From positions 1,364,001-1,428,000 of the forward strand of contig NZ_BMGT01000002.1 in assembly GCF_014640335.1 (NCBI RefSeq): a DNA stretch of 64,000 nucleotides. Direction: 5' to 3'. This document shows positions 7,673-17,482 of this stretch, one piece after another. Numbering within the stretch: the first letter of the stretch is position 1; every line of letters starts with the position of its first letter. The notes under the pieces were generated by a model, which was not told where the DNA came from, searched no databases, and saw only the letters and a program-made list of their open reading frames with translations. The position numbers and the translations under genes were made by a program. This stretch comes from Edaphobacter dinghuensis (GTDB lineage: Bacteria > Acidobacteriota > Terriglobia > Terriglobales > Acidobacteriaceae).

Positions 7673-8359
7673 ATGTTCGGTTTGAAGTTGAAGGAAAAGT
7701 GTGTAGCGGTTACGTTGCTGGCGGGACTGATCGTCAGCGGAGCAGGCACCATGCAAGCGCAGTCGATGCGGCGGACACGGCGCGAAACCAACGCCAACCG
7801 CCAGGCGAGAATCGCGCGCATCGTCAAGGACACCTACAGCCATAAATGGGAAGTGGGCGGCGGCGGCGGCTATCTGCGCTATCGTTCAGGCGAGGGCCTG
7901 CAGCGCAACAACGAAGTCACCTTCTGGCTGAGCGGGACACGCTACTTCAATCCGAAGTTCGGCGTCGAGGCTGACGTCCGCGGCGCGTTCGGCAATGCGA
8001 AGATCGGCACCAACGACTACCTGAAGTTCAACCCGCAGATCTCACAGTACGCCTTTATGGCTGGTCCGTCCTATCGCTTCTACGCGAAACAGAAGATTGC
8101 AGCGAGCGTATTTGGCGTAGGCGGCGCAGGCGTAGGCAAGTTCGACACTGGCTCGAAGGGAATCCCCTCCTCCCTGCTGGGAACCTGGCCTTCCGAAACC
8201 CGGGCTGCCTTCTCCGTCGGGCTCAATCTCGACTACAACATCTATCCCAACCTGGCACTCCGGGTTACACCGACCTACCTGGGAACGACCTTTGGAGGAA
8301 CCGTGCAGAATAACGCCGGCTTCAACATCGGGCTTCTCTATCGCTTTGGAAGAAACTAG
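7673..8359 (+). CDS. Outer-membrane beta-barrel protein (OmpA-like 8-strand type)
   Basis: The 228-residue protein has a signal peptide (MFGLKLKEKCVAVTLLAGLIVSGAGTMQAQ) and a series of amphipathic strands typical of small barrels (WEVGGGGGYLRYRSG, RYFNPKFGVEADVRG, YAFMAGPSYRF, FSVGLNLDYNIYPNLALRVTPTYLG). It ends FNIGLLYRFGRN; a terminal aromatic-rich strand is the usual barrel assembly signal. It is probably a porin-like or structural protein of the outer membrane. The ATG at 7673 is preferred over the TTG just before it, because GGGAG lies nine bases upstream. It is divergent from the cytochrome c gene. Confidence 0.7.
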   Translation: MFGLKLKEKCVAVTLLAGLIVSGAGTMQAQSMRRTRRETNANRQARIARIVKDTYSHKWEVGGGGGYLRYRSGEGLQRNNEVTFWLSGTRYFNPKFGVEADVRGAFGNAKIGTNDYLKFNPQISQYAFMAGPSYRFYAKQKIAASVFGVGGAGVGKFDTGSKGIPSSLLGTWPSETRAAFSVGLNLDYNIYPNLALRVTPTYLGTTFGGTVQNNAGFNIGLLYRFGRN

Positions 8360-8452
8360 ATCACTTTAGCTTTCGTAACGCGCAGCTTTATCGCGCGGCG
8401 TAGCGGAGAGACCCCTGTATTTGTCTTTCTTTCAGCGCAGAAAGTTCAATAG

Positions 8453-8494
8453 ACGGAACCACAGCAGTCAGAGTTTTCTGGCGTGTGGTTCCGT
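8453..8494. repeat. 11-bp inverted repeat at the 3' end of the lyase gene, beside a degenerate repeat
   Basis: Arms 8453-8463 and 8484-8494 are exact reverse complements with a 20-base loop, and overlap the stop codon of the minus-strand lyase gene. Just left of it (about 8390-8425) lies a sequence of the form TAGCGGAGAGACCCCTGTATTT, which resembles the sequence after the hairpin at 27820-27857. Neither strand has a clear T-run, so a repeat-element origin is more likely than a classical terminator. Confidence 0.4.
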
Positions 8495-9868
8495 CATGCT
8501 TTTGGGGTCCAGAATCTCCGCGATCTGCTCTTCGGTAAGCAGATTCTTCTCACGCGCCAACGCTACGATACTCCGTCCCGTAGCGACCGATTCCTTTACC
8601 AGCGCCGCAGCTTTTGCATAGCCGATATAGGGATTCAGCGCAGTGGCCAATGCAATCGTGCTGCCCGCATAGTGAGCGCAGCGGTCCCGGTTCGCAATGA
8701 TGCCGCGGATGCAACGATGGTCCAGCTCGCGCAACGCATTGGTCAAAATCGCGACCGATTGCAGCGTATTGTGCGCCATCGTAGGCATCATCACATTAAG
8801 CTCTAGCTGCCCCGCCTGGACTGCGAGCGCCGTGGCAGTATCGTTGCCAATAACCTGAAAAGCCACCATCGCAGTCAGCTCCGCCAGAACGGGATTCACC
8901 TTGCCCGGCATAATGCTCGAGCCAGGCTGCAGGCTGGGAAGATGAATCTCATCAAAGCCCGTATTTGGCCCGCTAGACAGCAGACGCAGGTCATTCGAGA
9001 TTCGAATGAGCTCGAGCGCAAGGCTGCGCAGCGCAGCGGAGACATCAGCCATCACAGCATTCGACTGCATGGCATAGCGGAGGTCTTCGGTAGAAGTTAG
9101 CTCAAAACCGGAGATGCGGCCGAGGCCCTCAATGACGCGCTGACGATAGTCGGGATGAGTGTTGAGCCCCGTCCCGACGGCAGAGCCGCCAAGGCCAAGC
9201 TCGCGAAGTGACGCCGCGGTCCGGGCTATGTGCTGGTGGCACTTTTGAATCGCCACAGCATAAGCGGCAAACTCCTGGCCGAGCGTAATAGGCACAGCGT
9301 CCTGCATATGAGTCCGCCCAGCCTTCAAAACGTCTTTGAACTCTCGACCTTTGTCCGCGAGACTGGCTGCAAGCTCGTTCAGCACAGGATAGAGCTCTTC
9401 GAGCGCCAGCAAAGTTGCGAGGCGCATCGCGGTGGGAAAGACGTCGTTGGTGGACTGTCCGTAATTAACGTGATCGTTAGGATGGATTTTTTTGTAGGTG
9501 CCGAGCGGTTCACCAAGAATCTGTCCAGCACGGTTGGCGATGACCTCGTTGGCGTTCATATGCAGGCTGACTCCGGCCCCGGCCTGAAAGACGTCTACGA
9601 CGAAGTGCTCATGGTGCTGGCCATCGATGATCTCTTTCGCCGCCTGCCGGATCGCGCTTCCCTGCTCCGGTGTGATAAGGCCAAGGGACTGGTTGGCCTC
9701 AGCAGCAGCATGCTTAATCATCGCAAGCGCGAGGATAAGGAAGGAACTAGCCTTAAGCCCGCTAATGGGAAAATTGGCGATGGCCCGCGCGGTCTGCGCT
9801 CCATAAAACGCCTCCGCAGATACCTCGACAGGGCCTAACGAGTCGGTTTCGGTGCGAGTATCGGACAT
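8468..9868 (-). CDS. aspA: Aspartate ammonia-lyase (aspartase/class II fumarase superfamily)
   Basis: The 466-residue protein belongs to the aspartase/fumarase superfamily and carries its signature SSIMPGKVNPVLAEL. Several motifs favour aspartase over fumarase C: FQAGAGVSLHMNANEVIANR rather than the QTGSGT of FumC, and YGAQTARAIANFPISG. Aspartase releases ammonia from L-aspartate to give fumarate. A divergent class I fumarase gene starts 105 bases away, which fits a route from aspartate through fumarate to malate. The ATG at 9868 has a GAGGAAG site; 30 upstream codons are in frame but lack support. Distinguishing aspartase from FumC by eye is good but not absolute. Confidence 0.8.
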   Translation of the reverse strand: MSDTRTETDSLGPVEVSAEAFYGAQTARAIANFPISGLKASSFLILALAMIKHAAAEANQSLGLITPEQGSAIRQAAKEIIDGQHHEHFVVDVFQAGAGVSLHMNANEVIANRAGQILGEPLGTYKKIHPNDHVNYGQSTNDVFPTAMRLATLLALEELYPVLNELAASLADKGREFKDVLKAGRTHMQDAVPITLGQEFAAYAVAIQKCHQHIARTAASLRELGLGGSAVGTGLNTHPDYRQRVIEGLGRISGFELTSTEDLRYAMQSNAVMADVSAALRSLALELIRISNDLRLLSSGPNTGFDEIHLPSLQPGSSIMPGKVNPVLAELTAMVAFQVIGNDTATALAVQAGQLELNVMMPTMAHNTLQSVAILTNALRELDHRCIRGIIANRDRCAHYAGSTIALATALNPYIGYAKAAALVKESVATGRSIVALAREKNLLTEEQIAEILDPKSMTEPHARKL

Positions 9869-9973
9869 GATCTTCCTCAACATTCCCTGAATATAAGATG
9901 CCGCGATCTCTAACGGCGCGCCGCAGGGACAACAGCATGTCAGACATCCTAGAATCAATGCTGAGAGATCAAT

Positions 9974-11503
9974 ATGGCAATCATCAAGCAGGACGATCTA
10001 ATTCAGAGCGTGGCGGACGCTCTGCAGTACATCAGCTACTACCATCCGGTGGATTACATCACCAATCTGGCACAAGCCTATGAGATGGAAGAGAGCCACG
10101 CAGCCAAAGATGCGATCGCACAAATTCTTATCAACTCGCGCATGTGCGCCGAGGGTCATCGCCCCATCTGCCAGGACACCGGCATTGTCACCATCTTTCT
10201 AAAAGTAGGCATGGAAGTCATCTGGCAGGGACCGAACGGTGGACCTACCACATTGGACCTGCAACAGATGTGCGACGCGGGCGTGCGTAAGGCTTATCTC
10301 GACCCCGACAATAAGCTGCGCGGCAGCATCCTCGCCGACCCGGCATTCACACGCAAGAACACGAAGGACAACACACCGTCGGTCGTCGAGGTCTCGCTGG
10401 TTAAAGGCGGCGACGTAGACGTCATCGTCGCAGCCAAGGGCGGAGGCTCCGAGGCAAAGTCGAAGTTCGTTATGCTAAATCCTTCAGACTCGATTGTTGA
10501 CTGGGTGCTGAAGACGGTGCCAACCATGGGCGCGGGATGGTGTCCACCGGGGATGCTCGGCATCGGCATCGGCGGCACAGCAGAGAAAGCGATGCTGCTG
10601 GCGAAGCAGTCGCTGATGGACCCCATTGACATGCAGGAGCTAAAGGCGCGCGGGCCAAAGAACAAGATCGAAGAGCTGCGCATCGAACTCTACGACAAGG
10701 TCAACCGGCTCGGCATCGGAGCGCAGGGGCTGGGCGGGCTAACGACAGTGCTCGATATCAAGATTCTGGATTATCCGACGCACGCGGCCAACCTCCCCGT
10801 AGCGATGATTCCCAACTGCGCCGCGACGCGCCATGCCCACTTTCATCTCGATGGCAGCGGCCCTGTGATGCTCGAGCCGCCACCGCTCGATGCGTGGCCA
10901 AAGCTGACCTACGACGTCAGCACCGCCCGCCGCGTGGACCTGAACACCGTGACCCGCGAAGAGGTCAAGGCGTGGAAGCCGGGTGAGGTTATCCTTCTCA
11001 ACGGCAAGCTACTTACTGGGCGCGATGCCGCACATAAGCGCATGACCGACATGCTCAACCGCGGCGAAAAGCTGCCCGTCGACTTCACCAACCGCTTCAT
11101 CTACTACGTCGGCCCAGTGGATGCCGTGCGTGAAGAGGCTGTAGGACCCGCCGGCCCCACGACCGCGACGCGCATGGACAAGTTCACCCGGCAGATGCTC
11201 GAATCCACCGGCCTGCTGGGTATGGTTGGCAAAGCCGAACGCGGCCCAGCCGCCATTGAAGCGATCCGCGACAACGAAGCGGTCTACCTGATGGCCGTCG
11301 GCGGCGCAGCGTACCTCGTCTCAAAAGCGATCAAGAGTTCCCGCGTGCTCGCCTTCGAGGACCTCGGCATGGAAGCGATCTACGAGTTCGATGTCAAAGA
11401 CATGCCGGTAACCGTGGCCGTAGATTCACAAGGAACAAGCGTCCACAACACAGGGCCTGCGGAATGGTCACGACGGATCGCAGGAGTTCCGATCCTGCAA
11501 TGA
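9974..11503 (+). CDS. fumA: Class I (iron-sulfur) fumarate hydratase
   Basis: This is a single-chain class I fumarase of 509 residues, an oxygen-sensitive [4Fe-4S] enzyme interconverting fumarate and malate in the TCA cycle. The N-terminal alpha domain contains CQDTGI and GWCPPGMLGIGIGG, and a third cluster Cys lies in PNCAATRHAHF. The C-terminal beta domain carries AGPTTATRMD, GKAERG and the Lys/Ser-rich end of the active site. The length is normal for the one-gene form. The ATG at 9974 follows GAGAG. It is divergent from the aspartase gene, with a 105-base shared promoter region, so the two may be co-regulated. Confidence 0.9.
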   Translation: MAIIKQDDLIQSVADALQYISYYHPVDYITNLAQAYEMEESHAAKDAIAQILINSRMCAEGHRPICQDTGIVTIFLKVGMEVIWQGPNGGPTTLDLQQMCDAGVRKAYLDPDNKLRGSILADPAFTRKNTKDNTPSVVEVSLVKGGDVDVIVAAKGGGSEAKSKFVMLNPSDSIVDWVLKTVPTMGAGWCPPGMLGIGIGGTAEKAMLLAKQSLMDPIDMQELKARGPKNKIEELRIELYDKVNRLGIGAQGLGGLTTVLDIKILDYPTHAANLPVAMIPNCAATRHAHFHLDGSGPVMLEPPPLDAWPKLTYDVSTARRVDLNTVTREEVKAWKPGEVILLNGKLLTGRDAAHKRMTDMLNRGEKLPVDFTNRFIYYVGPVDAVREEAVGPAGPTTATRMDKFTRQMLESTGLLGMVGKAERGPAAIEAIRDNEAVYLMAVGGAAYLVSKAIKSSRVLAFEDLGMEAIYEFDVKDMPVTVAVDSQGTSVHNTGPAEWSRRIAGVPILQ

Positions 11504-11530
11504 ATTTGAACTTGGCTTAGATCACAGACA

Positions 11531-12223
11531 CTAAGAAATTCGTGAAGGGTGCTCCGCTGGCGGGGCGCTCTTCTTTTTGCGGCTCAAGACGAAGCTGCGG
11601 CGATTCCGCCGTTTATCGCTGGCATGGTCGATCTTCTTCCAGAAGCCCACAAAGTAATCCACCGCAGAGATGATCGAAACGATCACCATCCAGTAGATCG
11701 CCGTCACTGCGATGAAGTGAACGCCGACGATAAATCCGCCCCAGTTCCAGTAGTCCCAGCGATGCGCCAGAATAGCGGCGACAACGGAGACGATCTGAAT
11801 GACAGTCTTGAGCTTGCCAATCTCACTGGCCTCAATGGTGAAGCCCTCCGTGGCGGCAATAGAGCGAAGCCCGGAGACAAGAAATTCTCGCCCTATAACC
11901 AGAACGGCGATCCACGGCGGAACAACCCGCGGATTATAGGCGACCAGAATGATGAAGGCCGCGCTGACCATGAGCTTATCGGCCAAAGGATCGAGCAACA
12001 TTCCCATCGTCGTGATCTGCTGGCGCCGCCGGGCAAGATAACCGTCGAGCCCATCGGTAATGCTCGCCAGAATAAAGACGATAGACGCAATAACTTCCTG
12101 CTCGCCCCCGCGCAGGCCCACGGCTCCATGCCCGCCTGTCCATGGAAAAGCAGGCGAAAGTATCCAGATGAGAAGGGGCACGCATGCAACGCGGCTCATC
12201 GTGATGGAGTTGGGCAGATTCAT
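11531..12223 (-). CDS. pgsA: CDP-diacylglycerol-glycerol-3-phosphate 3-phosphatidyltransferase
   Basis: The 230-residue integral membrane protein contains the full CDP-alcohol phosphotransferase motif. It reads D-G-x2-D-G-x2-A-R then G-x3-D-x3-D, seen as DGLDGYLARRR and GMLLDPLADKLM. PgsA makes phosphatidylglycerol phosphate, the precursor of phosphatidylglycerol and cardiolipin. The start MNLPNSITMSR at 12223 matches the conserved family N-terminus although no clear Shine-Dalgarno precedes it. A GTG 20 codons upstream (12283) is possible. The C-terminal tail is basic (KKIDHASDKRRNRRSFVLSR) and probably cytoplasmic. It is convergent with the fumarase gene. Confidence 0.9.
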   Translation of the reverse strand: MNLPNSITMSRVACVPLLIWILSPAFPWTGGHGAVGLRGGEQEVIASIVFILASITDGLDGYLARRRQQITTMGMLLDPLADKLMVSAAFIILVAYNPRVVPPWIAVLVIGREFLVSGLRSIAATEGFTIEASEIGKLKTVIQIVSVVAAILAHRWDYWNWGGFIVGVHFIAVTAIYWMVIVSIISAVDYFVGFWKKIDHASDKRRNRRSFVLSRKKKSAPPAEHPSRIS

Positions 12224-12443
12224 ATGCTGACGATCCAGGACGGCGTGGGAGGGCGCACCACCCAATGATAGTAATTCTGCCACATCGGTGATAGCGGCCG
12301 CATAAACGCTGCCCGGGCTTCTTCTCTGAAGACGACTCTCGCACGAAAATTGTTGCCCTTTTCACCGATTTTTCCCCTGAATCCGCCGCCACCTCGGCAC
12401 TAAATCTTCTGCATGCAACACGCGCTCTCGATTTCGGCTCGAG

Positions 12444-14039
12444 ATGCCGATAAAGAGACCGTCCGTCACGACGGCTCAAAGAGTGCTCCAAATGTCGATT
12501 CAAAGTCTCGCCCTCAAGACAGCCACCCTGATCGCTCTGATATCCGTGGCACTCCCGGCGCCGACACAACAGCTTTCGACAAACCAGACCGTGAAAGACG
12601 GAGATAAGCCTGTTGCAACATTACAGACGGCGACCGTCCCTACCACCATCGTCCTGACAATTTCTTCTGCATCTCCCCTCTCCTATGGCGAGGACGTTGG
12701 CGGTTATGCGCTCGTCAACTCCAGCGATGGAACTGCCTTATCAGGGACGGTGACGTTTTACGACGGAGCTACAAATATCTGCACGATCCCCGTGACGCAG
12801 ACAACAAGCTGTCCGGCCAGCGCGGGAACAGGATTCGTAACTGGAACTCATATGCTGACGGCAGTGTATTCCGGTGACGCAACCCATCAAGGATCGACCT
12901 CGAATGGTGTGCCAGTCGTGGTTTTGCCCGATGTAACCACTCTGAGCCTGGCCAGCTCTGCCAATCCAGCAGGCTATGGAGGCGCCGTGACATTTACCGC
13001 TACGGCGCAGGGAGACCATGCAACGCCTACCGGGCAGATCGAGTTTCTCGATGGAGGAAATCTCATTGCAACCGCAACGCTGAGCCCGGGCGGCGTTGCG
13101 TCCATCGCAGAGTCGGCATTGACGCTGGGAACTCACCCGATCACCGTCAGATACGCAGCAACGCAAAACTTCGGAGCCGCAGAGAGCGCCGTTCTTAACG
13201 AGGTAGTTCAAGCCTCTTCGGCGATGGCAACGTCGACAACGCTGGCCTCGAGTGCGAACCCCGCGTCCGCCGGGCAGAGCATCACCTTTACCGCGAATGT
13301 TGTGACCGTGGGACAGACGCTTGCGCCTTCAGGAACAGTCACATTTCTGGATGGAAGTTCAGTCCTGGGAATGGCGCCTTTGAATGGCGTCGGACTGGCT
13401 ACTTTGACTACTTCTTCCCTCGCACCCGGCAGTCATACGATATCGGCCAACTATGCTGGCTCTGGGGCTACCGCTGCAAGTTCCTCCGCTCCATTGACAG
13501 AGACAGTGAGCGGCACATCGACATTAAGCCCCGCTCCATTTACATTGACCGTTGCAGGAACGCCGAACGTCATTGCAGGAGAAGGCGTGAACCTTGTGAT
13601 TACCGTAGCTCCGCGAGCCGGCACCATTCAGCCGGTGCAGCTCACTTGCGATGGGCTTCCGGCGGAATCTGCATGCACCTTCGGTACGGCAACGCTTCCA
13701 GCGAACGGCGGCACCACCACCCTCCAGATCAGCACCATGTCTCCGCATAGCTGCGCCTCGGATACACCATACTCACAGAACGCAGGAATACCTCTCGGCG
13801 CACCCGTACTTGCCGGTTTCTTTATCCTGTTTCTTCCACGTCGTGGGCGCAGGTCGATGAAAAATCTCCTAATGGTCCTGATAGCGACCTGCGGCATCGC
13901 TACGCTCATGGGCTGCGGAAACTGCAGCGATCTGGGAACGCGTCCCGGCGACTATACCGTCCAGGTTGTCGGTACCTCCACCGGAGCGATCACCAGCAAA
14001 GTGATCACGAAGATCGCGCTGCACGTAACCGTCCCATAG
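12444..14039 (+). CDS. Ig-like (Big_3-type) repeat surface protein with C-terminal membrane segment
   Basis: The product is about 515-531 residues. After a signal-like N-terminus (LALKTATLIALISVALPAPTQQ) come about three repeats of roughly 95 residues of bacterial Ig-like type, each with a pattern such as SSANPAxxGxxVTFTATV and GTVTFxDGxxxL. A divergent fourth module (FTLTVAGTPNVIAGEGVN) follows, then a hydrophobic helix with a basic stop-transfer (LAGFFILFLPRRGRR). A second hydrophobic stretch ends in GCGNC, and a final beta tail GDYTVQVVGTS closes the protein. Such proteins are common in acidobacteria and are assumed to be surface-exposed and adhesive. The start is uncertain: ATG at 12444 or 12492. 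Its stop lies three bases from the convergent gdhA stop. Confidence 0.7.
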   Translation: MPIKRPSVTTAQRVLQMSIQSLALKTATLIALISVALPAPTQQLSTNQTVKDGDKPVATLQTATVPTTIVLTISSASPLSYGEDVGGYALVNSSDGTALSGTVTFYDGATNICTIPVTQTTSCPASAGTGFVTGTHMLTAVYSGDATHQGSTSNGVPVVVLPDVTTLSLASSANPAGYGGAVTFTATAQGDHATPTGQIEFLDGGNLIATATLSPGGVASIAESALTLGTHPITVRYAATQNFGAAESAVLNEVVQASSAMATSTTLASSANPASAGQSITFTANVVTVGQTLAPSGTVTFLDGSSVLGMAPLNGVGLATLTTSSLAPGSHTISANYAGSGATAASSSAPLTETVSGTSTLSPAPFTLTVAGTPNVIAGEGVNLVITVAPRAGTIQPVQLTCDGLPAESACTFGTATLPANGGTTTLQISTMSPHSCASDTPYSQNAGIPLGAPVLAGFFILFLPRRGRRSMKNLLMVLIATCGIATLMGCGNCSDLGTRPGDYTVQVVGTSTGAITSKVITKIALHVTVP

Positions 14040-14042
14040 CTC

Positions 14043-15308
14043 CTACGCATACATACCGCGTTGCTTGGTCGTGTAAGCCACACGATCGATCGCCAGCATA
14101 TAGGCTGCGATGCGGTTGTTGACGTTATGGGCCTTCGCATAGGCAAGCACGTCATGGAAGCTGTCGGCCATGATCCGGTCGAGCCGCTGGTTCACCTCGG
14201 TCTCGGTCCAGAAATAGCCCATCCGGTCCTGCACCCACTCGAAGTAGCTGGTCGTCACTCCACCGGCGTTGGCGAGGATATCGGGAACCACGAAGATCCG
14301 TTTGTCAGCGAGTATCTCATCGGCAAGCGTCGTGGTCGGCCCATTGGCCCCCTCGCAGAGAATGCGGCAGCGCAGCTTGTCTGTATTGCGGCTGGTGATG
14401 ACATTCTCTGTCGCCGCAGGGATCAGAATCTCGCACGCATAGGTCAGCAGCTCTTCCTTATCCACCGCCTCAGCCTCAGCGAAACCATTGATCGTACCTG
14501 CCTGTTGGCGGTGCTCAACCAGTGCGGCGATATCGATTCCATTCGCGTTGTACAACCCGCCATCGTATTCGGCGATGCCGATGATCTTGTAGCCCTTCGC
14601 CGCAAGAATGGCCGCCGCATTGGAGCCGACGTTGCCAAATCCCTGCACGATCACCCGGCAGCCCTCAACCGACATGCCCAGATGTTTCAACGCCTCATCA
14701 CACACAACCGAGATACCGCGCCCCGTAGCCTCGCGCCGCCCCCGCGAGCCGCCGATGTTGACCGGCTTGCCCGTCACCACAGCGGTGCAGGTCTGCCGCG
14801 TGTGCATGGAGTAGGTATCCATAATCCATGCCATCGTCTGCTCGTTAGTGCCCATATCGGGTGCGGGAACATCCTTCTCCGGCCCGATGAACTCCATCAG
14901 TTCGGCGGTGTAGCGCCGAGTCATCCGCTCCAGTTCGCCCTGCGACATCTTTCTGGGGTCGCAAATGATGCCGCCCTTTGCCCCGCCAAACGGAATATTG
15001 ACGACAGCACACTTCCAGGTCATCCAACTGGCCAGTGCGCGCACCTCGTCGAGCGAGACGTTCGGTGCATAGCGCACACCGCCCTTACCGGGGCCGCGCG
15101 CAATCGAGTGCTGAACACGGTAGCCGGTGAAGACCTCGATCGATCCGTCGTCCATGCCTACAGGGATGTAAACCGTAATCTCGCGCACCGGCGAGCGCAG
15201 GACCTTCATGATCCCGTCATCAAGATTGAGCTTTGTAGCGGCAATATCGAATCGAGCGGCTTGCGCCTCCCACGGGTTGGTCTCCTGCTCGATAGTAAGC
15301 GTCTGCAT
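14043..15308 (-). CDS. gdhA: NAD(P)-dependent glutamate dehydrogenase (Glu/Leu/Phe/Val family)
   Basis: The 421-residue protein has the family's glutamate-binding and catalytic region: [11 protein letters not shown], the catalytic Lys in [18 protein letters not shown], and [16 protein letters not shown]. The nucleotide-binding domain contains [17 protein letters not shown] links 2-oxoglutarate plus ammonia to glutamate, so it joins the aspartase nearby in nitrogen metabolism. The length and the [19 protein letters not shown] block fit the hexameric NAD-type enzymes of about 420 residues; coenzyme preference is inferred. The ATG at 15308 is preferred (AAGGAGAG some 12 bases upstream) over a longer frame of 32 codons. 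Confidence 0.9.
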   Translation of the reverse strand: MQTLTIEQETNPWEAQAARFDIAATKLNLDDGIMKVLRSPVREITVYIPVGMDDGSIEVFTGYRVQHSIARGPGKGGVRYAPNVSLDEVRALASWMTWKCAVVNIPFGGAKGGIICDPRKMSQGELERMTRRYTAELMEFIGPEKDVPAPDMGTNEQTMAWIMDTYSMHTRQTCTAVVTGKPVNIGGSRGRREATGRGISVVCDEALKHLGMSVEGCRVIVQGFGNVGSNAAAILAAKGYKIIGIAEYDGGLYNANGIDIAALVEHRQQAGTINGFAEAEAVDKEELLTYACEILIPAATENVITSRNTDKLRCRILCEGANGPTTTLADEILADKRIFVVPDILANAGGVTTSYFEWVQDRMGYFWTETEVNQRLDRIMADSFHDVLAYAKAHNVNNRIAAYMLAIDRVAYTTKQRGMYA

Positions 15309-15465
15309 GGCCGTAATCCTCTCCTTGGCTGGCAATCTCAGCGTTACTCCAGCCAAACCCCGAGGAGTATAGGCTCGGTCGCTGAAGTTGCGCAATCCAA
15401 CCAATGATTAGACGCAGGTTCAAGGCAAAACACAAAAATCAACCGCAGTTATGATGGAAGCAGCC

Positions 15466-16980
15466 ATGCCCATTGCCGATACCAATTCCCTGCCCTCCGC
15501 CAGCGACTTTCTAAAGCTGAGCCGCAAGCACTCGCTCGTTCCCGTCTACCGCACGGTGACGGCAGACCTCGAGACGCCGGTATCGGCCTTTCTGCGCATC
15601 GCAGCCGAGGAGCCGGAGGCATTTCTGCTGGAATCCGTCGAGGGCGGCAAACACGTCGGCCGCTACACCTTCATCGGCATCCAGCCCTACAAAAAGATCG
15701 TCTCGCGCGGCCAGCAGATCACCGTGCAGGAGGGCCGCCGCCAGCGCACCTTTACCGGTGACATCTTTCAGCAGCTCAAAGACGCGCTCAGCGGCCATAC
15801 CCCGGCAAAGCTCCCCGGCCTTCCACCCTTCACCGCAGGCGCGGTAGGCTTCTTCGCTTATGATGTCGTACGTCAAATAGAAAAACTGCCCTCGCTCGCC
15901 AAGGACGACCTCGGCGTTCCCGACGCCTGTCTCATGTTCTTCGATCAGGTACTCGCCTTCGACCACGTCAAGAAAGAGATTCACCTGATCGCGACGGTCG
16001 ACCTCACGCGCGAGTCCCGTGACGGCGCCTACCAGCGCGCAGTCCGCCGCCTCAACCGCATGGAGCGAAGCCTCGCAAACGCGCTGCCCGCAAAGCGCAA
16101 AAAGAAGCCCACCGGAAAGCTCGTTCTCGCCCCGCAGACATCCAAGACCGCATTCATCAAGTCCGTCAACAAAACCAAGGAGTACATCGCCTCAGGCGAC
16201 GTCTTCCAGTGCGTCCTGTCTCAGCGCTTCGATTGTGTACCCGGTGTCGATGCCTTCGAGGTCTACCGTGCGCTGCGCATCGTAAACCCTTCGCCCTACA
16301 TGTACTTTCTGCGCTTCGGCATGGATGCCAAACCCGGAAAGAAACCAACCGCAGCGCACATCGTAGGCTCTTCGCCTGAACTGCTGGTGCGCGTACATGG
16401 CCGCGAAGTCGAGTATCGTCCCATCGCCGGGACCCGTCCCCGCAGCGCCGACGAGGTTGAAGATGCCGCGCTCGAAGCCGACCTTCGCTCAGACACCAAA
16501 GAAGTCGCCGAGCACATCATGCTGGTCGATCTCGGACGCAACGACGTAGGCCGCGTCAGCGAGTTCGGCTCCGTCAAGGTAAAAGATCTGATGTACGTCG
16601 AGAAGTACAGCCACGTCATGCACCTCGTCAGCACGCTCGAAGGAAAGCTCAAGCCTGAGTTGGAGCCCATCGACGCCTTCCGCTCCTGCTTCCCCGCCGG
16701 AACCCTCAGCGGAGCGCCGAAGATCCGCGCCATGGAGATCATCGAAGAGCTGGAGCCGACACGGCGCGGTGTCTACGGCGGCAGCATTTTATACGCCGAC
16801 TTCAACGGCAACCTCGACTCCTGCATCGCCATCCGCACCCTCTTCATGAACGGCGAACAGGGACACATTCAAGCCGGTGCAGGTCTCGTCGCCGACTCCA
16901 TCCCCGAAAAAGAATTTGAAGAATGCCGCAACAAGGCACAAGCCGTCGTCCGTGCCATCGAGCGGGCACGGAACAATTAA
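15466..16980 (+). CDS. trpE: Anthranilate synthase component I
   Basis: The 504-residue enzyme has an N-terminal TrpE domain, with the tryptophan feedback region around LLESVEGGKHVGRYTFIG. A C-terminal chorismate-binding domain follows, with VGSSPELLVRV, PIAGTRPRSADE, LVDLGRNDVGRV and FPAGTLSGAPKIRAMEII. It converts chorismate, with ammonia supplied by TrpG, to anthranilate, the first committed step to tryptophan. The ATG at 15466 has GGAAG at a good distance; ATG at 15451 would add five residues. The likely partner trpG lies about 21 kb away on the other strand, so the subunits are not in one operon. A TrpE role is more likely than PabB because of the length and N-terminal domain. Confidence 0.9.
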   Translation: MPIADTNSLPSASDFLKLSRKHSLVPVYRTVTADLETPVSAFLRIAAEEPEAFLLESVEGGKHVGRYTFIGIQPYKKIVSRGQQITVQEGRRQRTFTGDIFQQLKDALSGHTPAKLPGLPPFTAGAVGFFAYDVVRQIEKLPSLAKDDLGVPDACLMFFDQVLAFDHVKKEIHLIATVDLTRESRDGAYQRAVRRLNRMERSLANALPAKRKKKPTGKLVLAPQTSKTAFIKSVNKTKEYIASGDVFQCVLSQRFDCVPGVDAFEVYRALRIVNPSPYMYFLRFGMDAKPGKKPTAAHIVGSSPELLVRVHGREVEYRPIAGTRPRSADEVEDAALEADLRSDTKEVAEHIMLVDLGRNDVGRVSEFGSVKVKDLMYVEKYSHVMHLVSTLEGKLKPELEPIDAFRSCFPAGTLSGAPKIRAMEIIEELEPTRRGVYGGSILYADFNGNLDSCIAIRTLFMNGEQGHIQAGAGLVADSIPEKEFEECRNKAQAVVRAIERARNN

Positions 16981-17044
16981 TCCACGGGCTCGAAGTTGCA
17001 ATAAGGTTGTGGTCGCCGATCATTGATCCTGACGGGGAACGACA

Positions 17045-17446
17045 ATGAAAGATCAACTACTGCGATTCAACGGAGCAGTCGAGCGAGATCCCGCCATCGA
17101 TGCGTGGATGAGAGAACATGCAGGTGAATTGGGAGCGATCGCGCATCACTGGTTTGAGATGATGCGAAAATGCGGGGACGAAGTCCGGGAACTCTTACAT
17201 GACGGCTGTCCGGTGGCATGTCTGGGTGATGCGCCCTTCGGCTACGTCAATGTATACACATCCCACGTCAATGTAGGGTTCTTTCACGGTGCAACGCTGC
17301 CCGATCAGGCTCGCTTACTGCAAGGCACTGGCAAGTTCATGCGCCATGTGAAGTTAAAACCTGGAATGACCACAAACGCCGCAGCGCTAAGCCAGCTCAT
17401 CGATGCAGCCTACTCTGACATAAAAGAGCGCGTCGAACACGGCTGA
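17045..17446 (+). CDS. DUF1801 domain-containing protein
   Basis: The 133-residue protein fits the DUF1801 (YdhG/YdgI-like) pattern. A helical N-terminal half contains DAWMREHAGELGAIAHHWFEMMRKCG. A beta block with FGYVNVYTSHVNVGFFHGA follows, then GTGKFMRHVKLKPG. Members are small cytosolic proteins with a frataxin-like fold and no firmly established function. It is a single gene with no obvious operon partner. The ATG at 17045 is preceded by GGGGAACGACA, a usable ribosome-binding site. Confidence 0.75.
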   Translation: MKDQLLRFNGAVERDPAIDAWMREHAGELGAIAHHWFEMMRKCGDEVRELLHDGCPVACLGDAPFGYVNVYTSHVNVGFFHGATLPDQARLLQGTGKFMRHVKLKPGMTTNAAALSQLIDAAYSDIKERVEHG

Positions 17447-17482
17447 CTCAAAGAACCCCTGATAGAACGCAGCGACAAAGCG

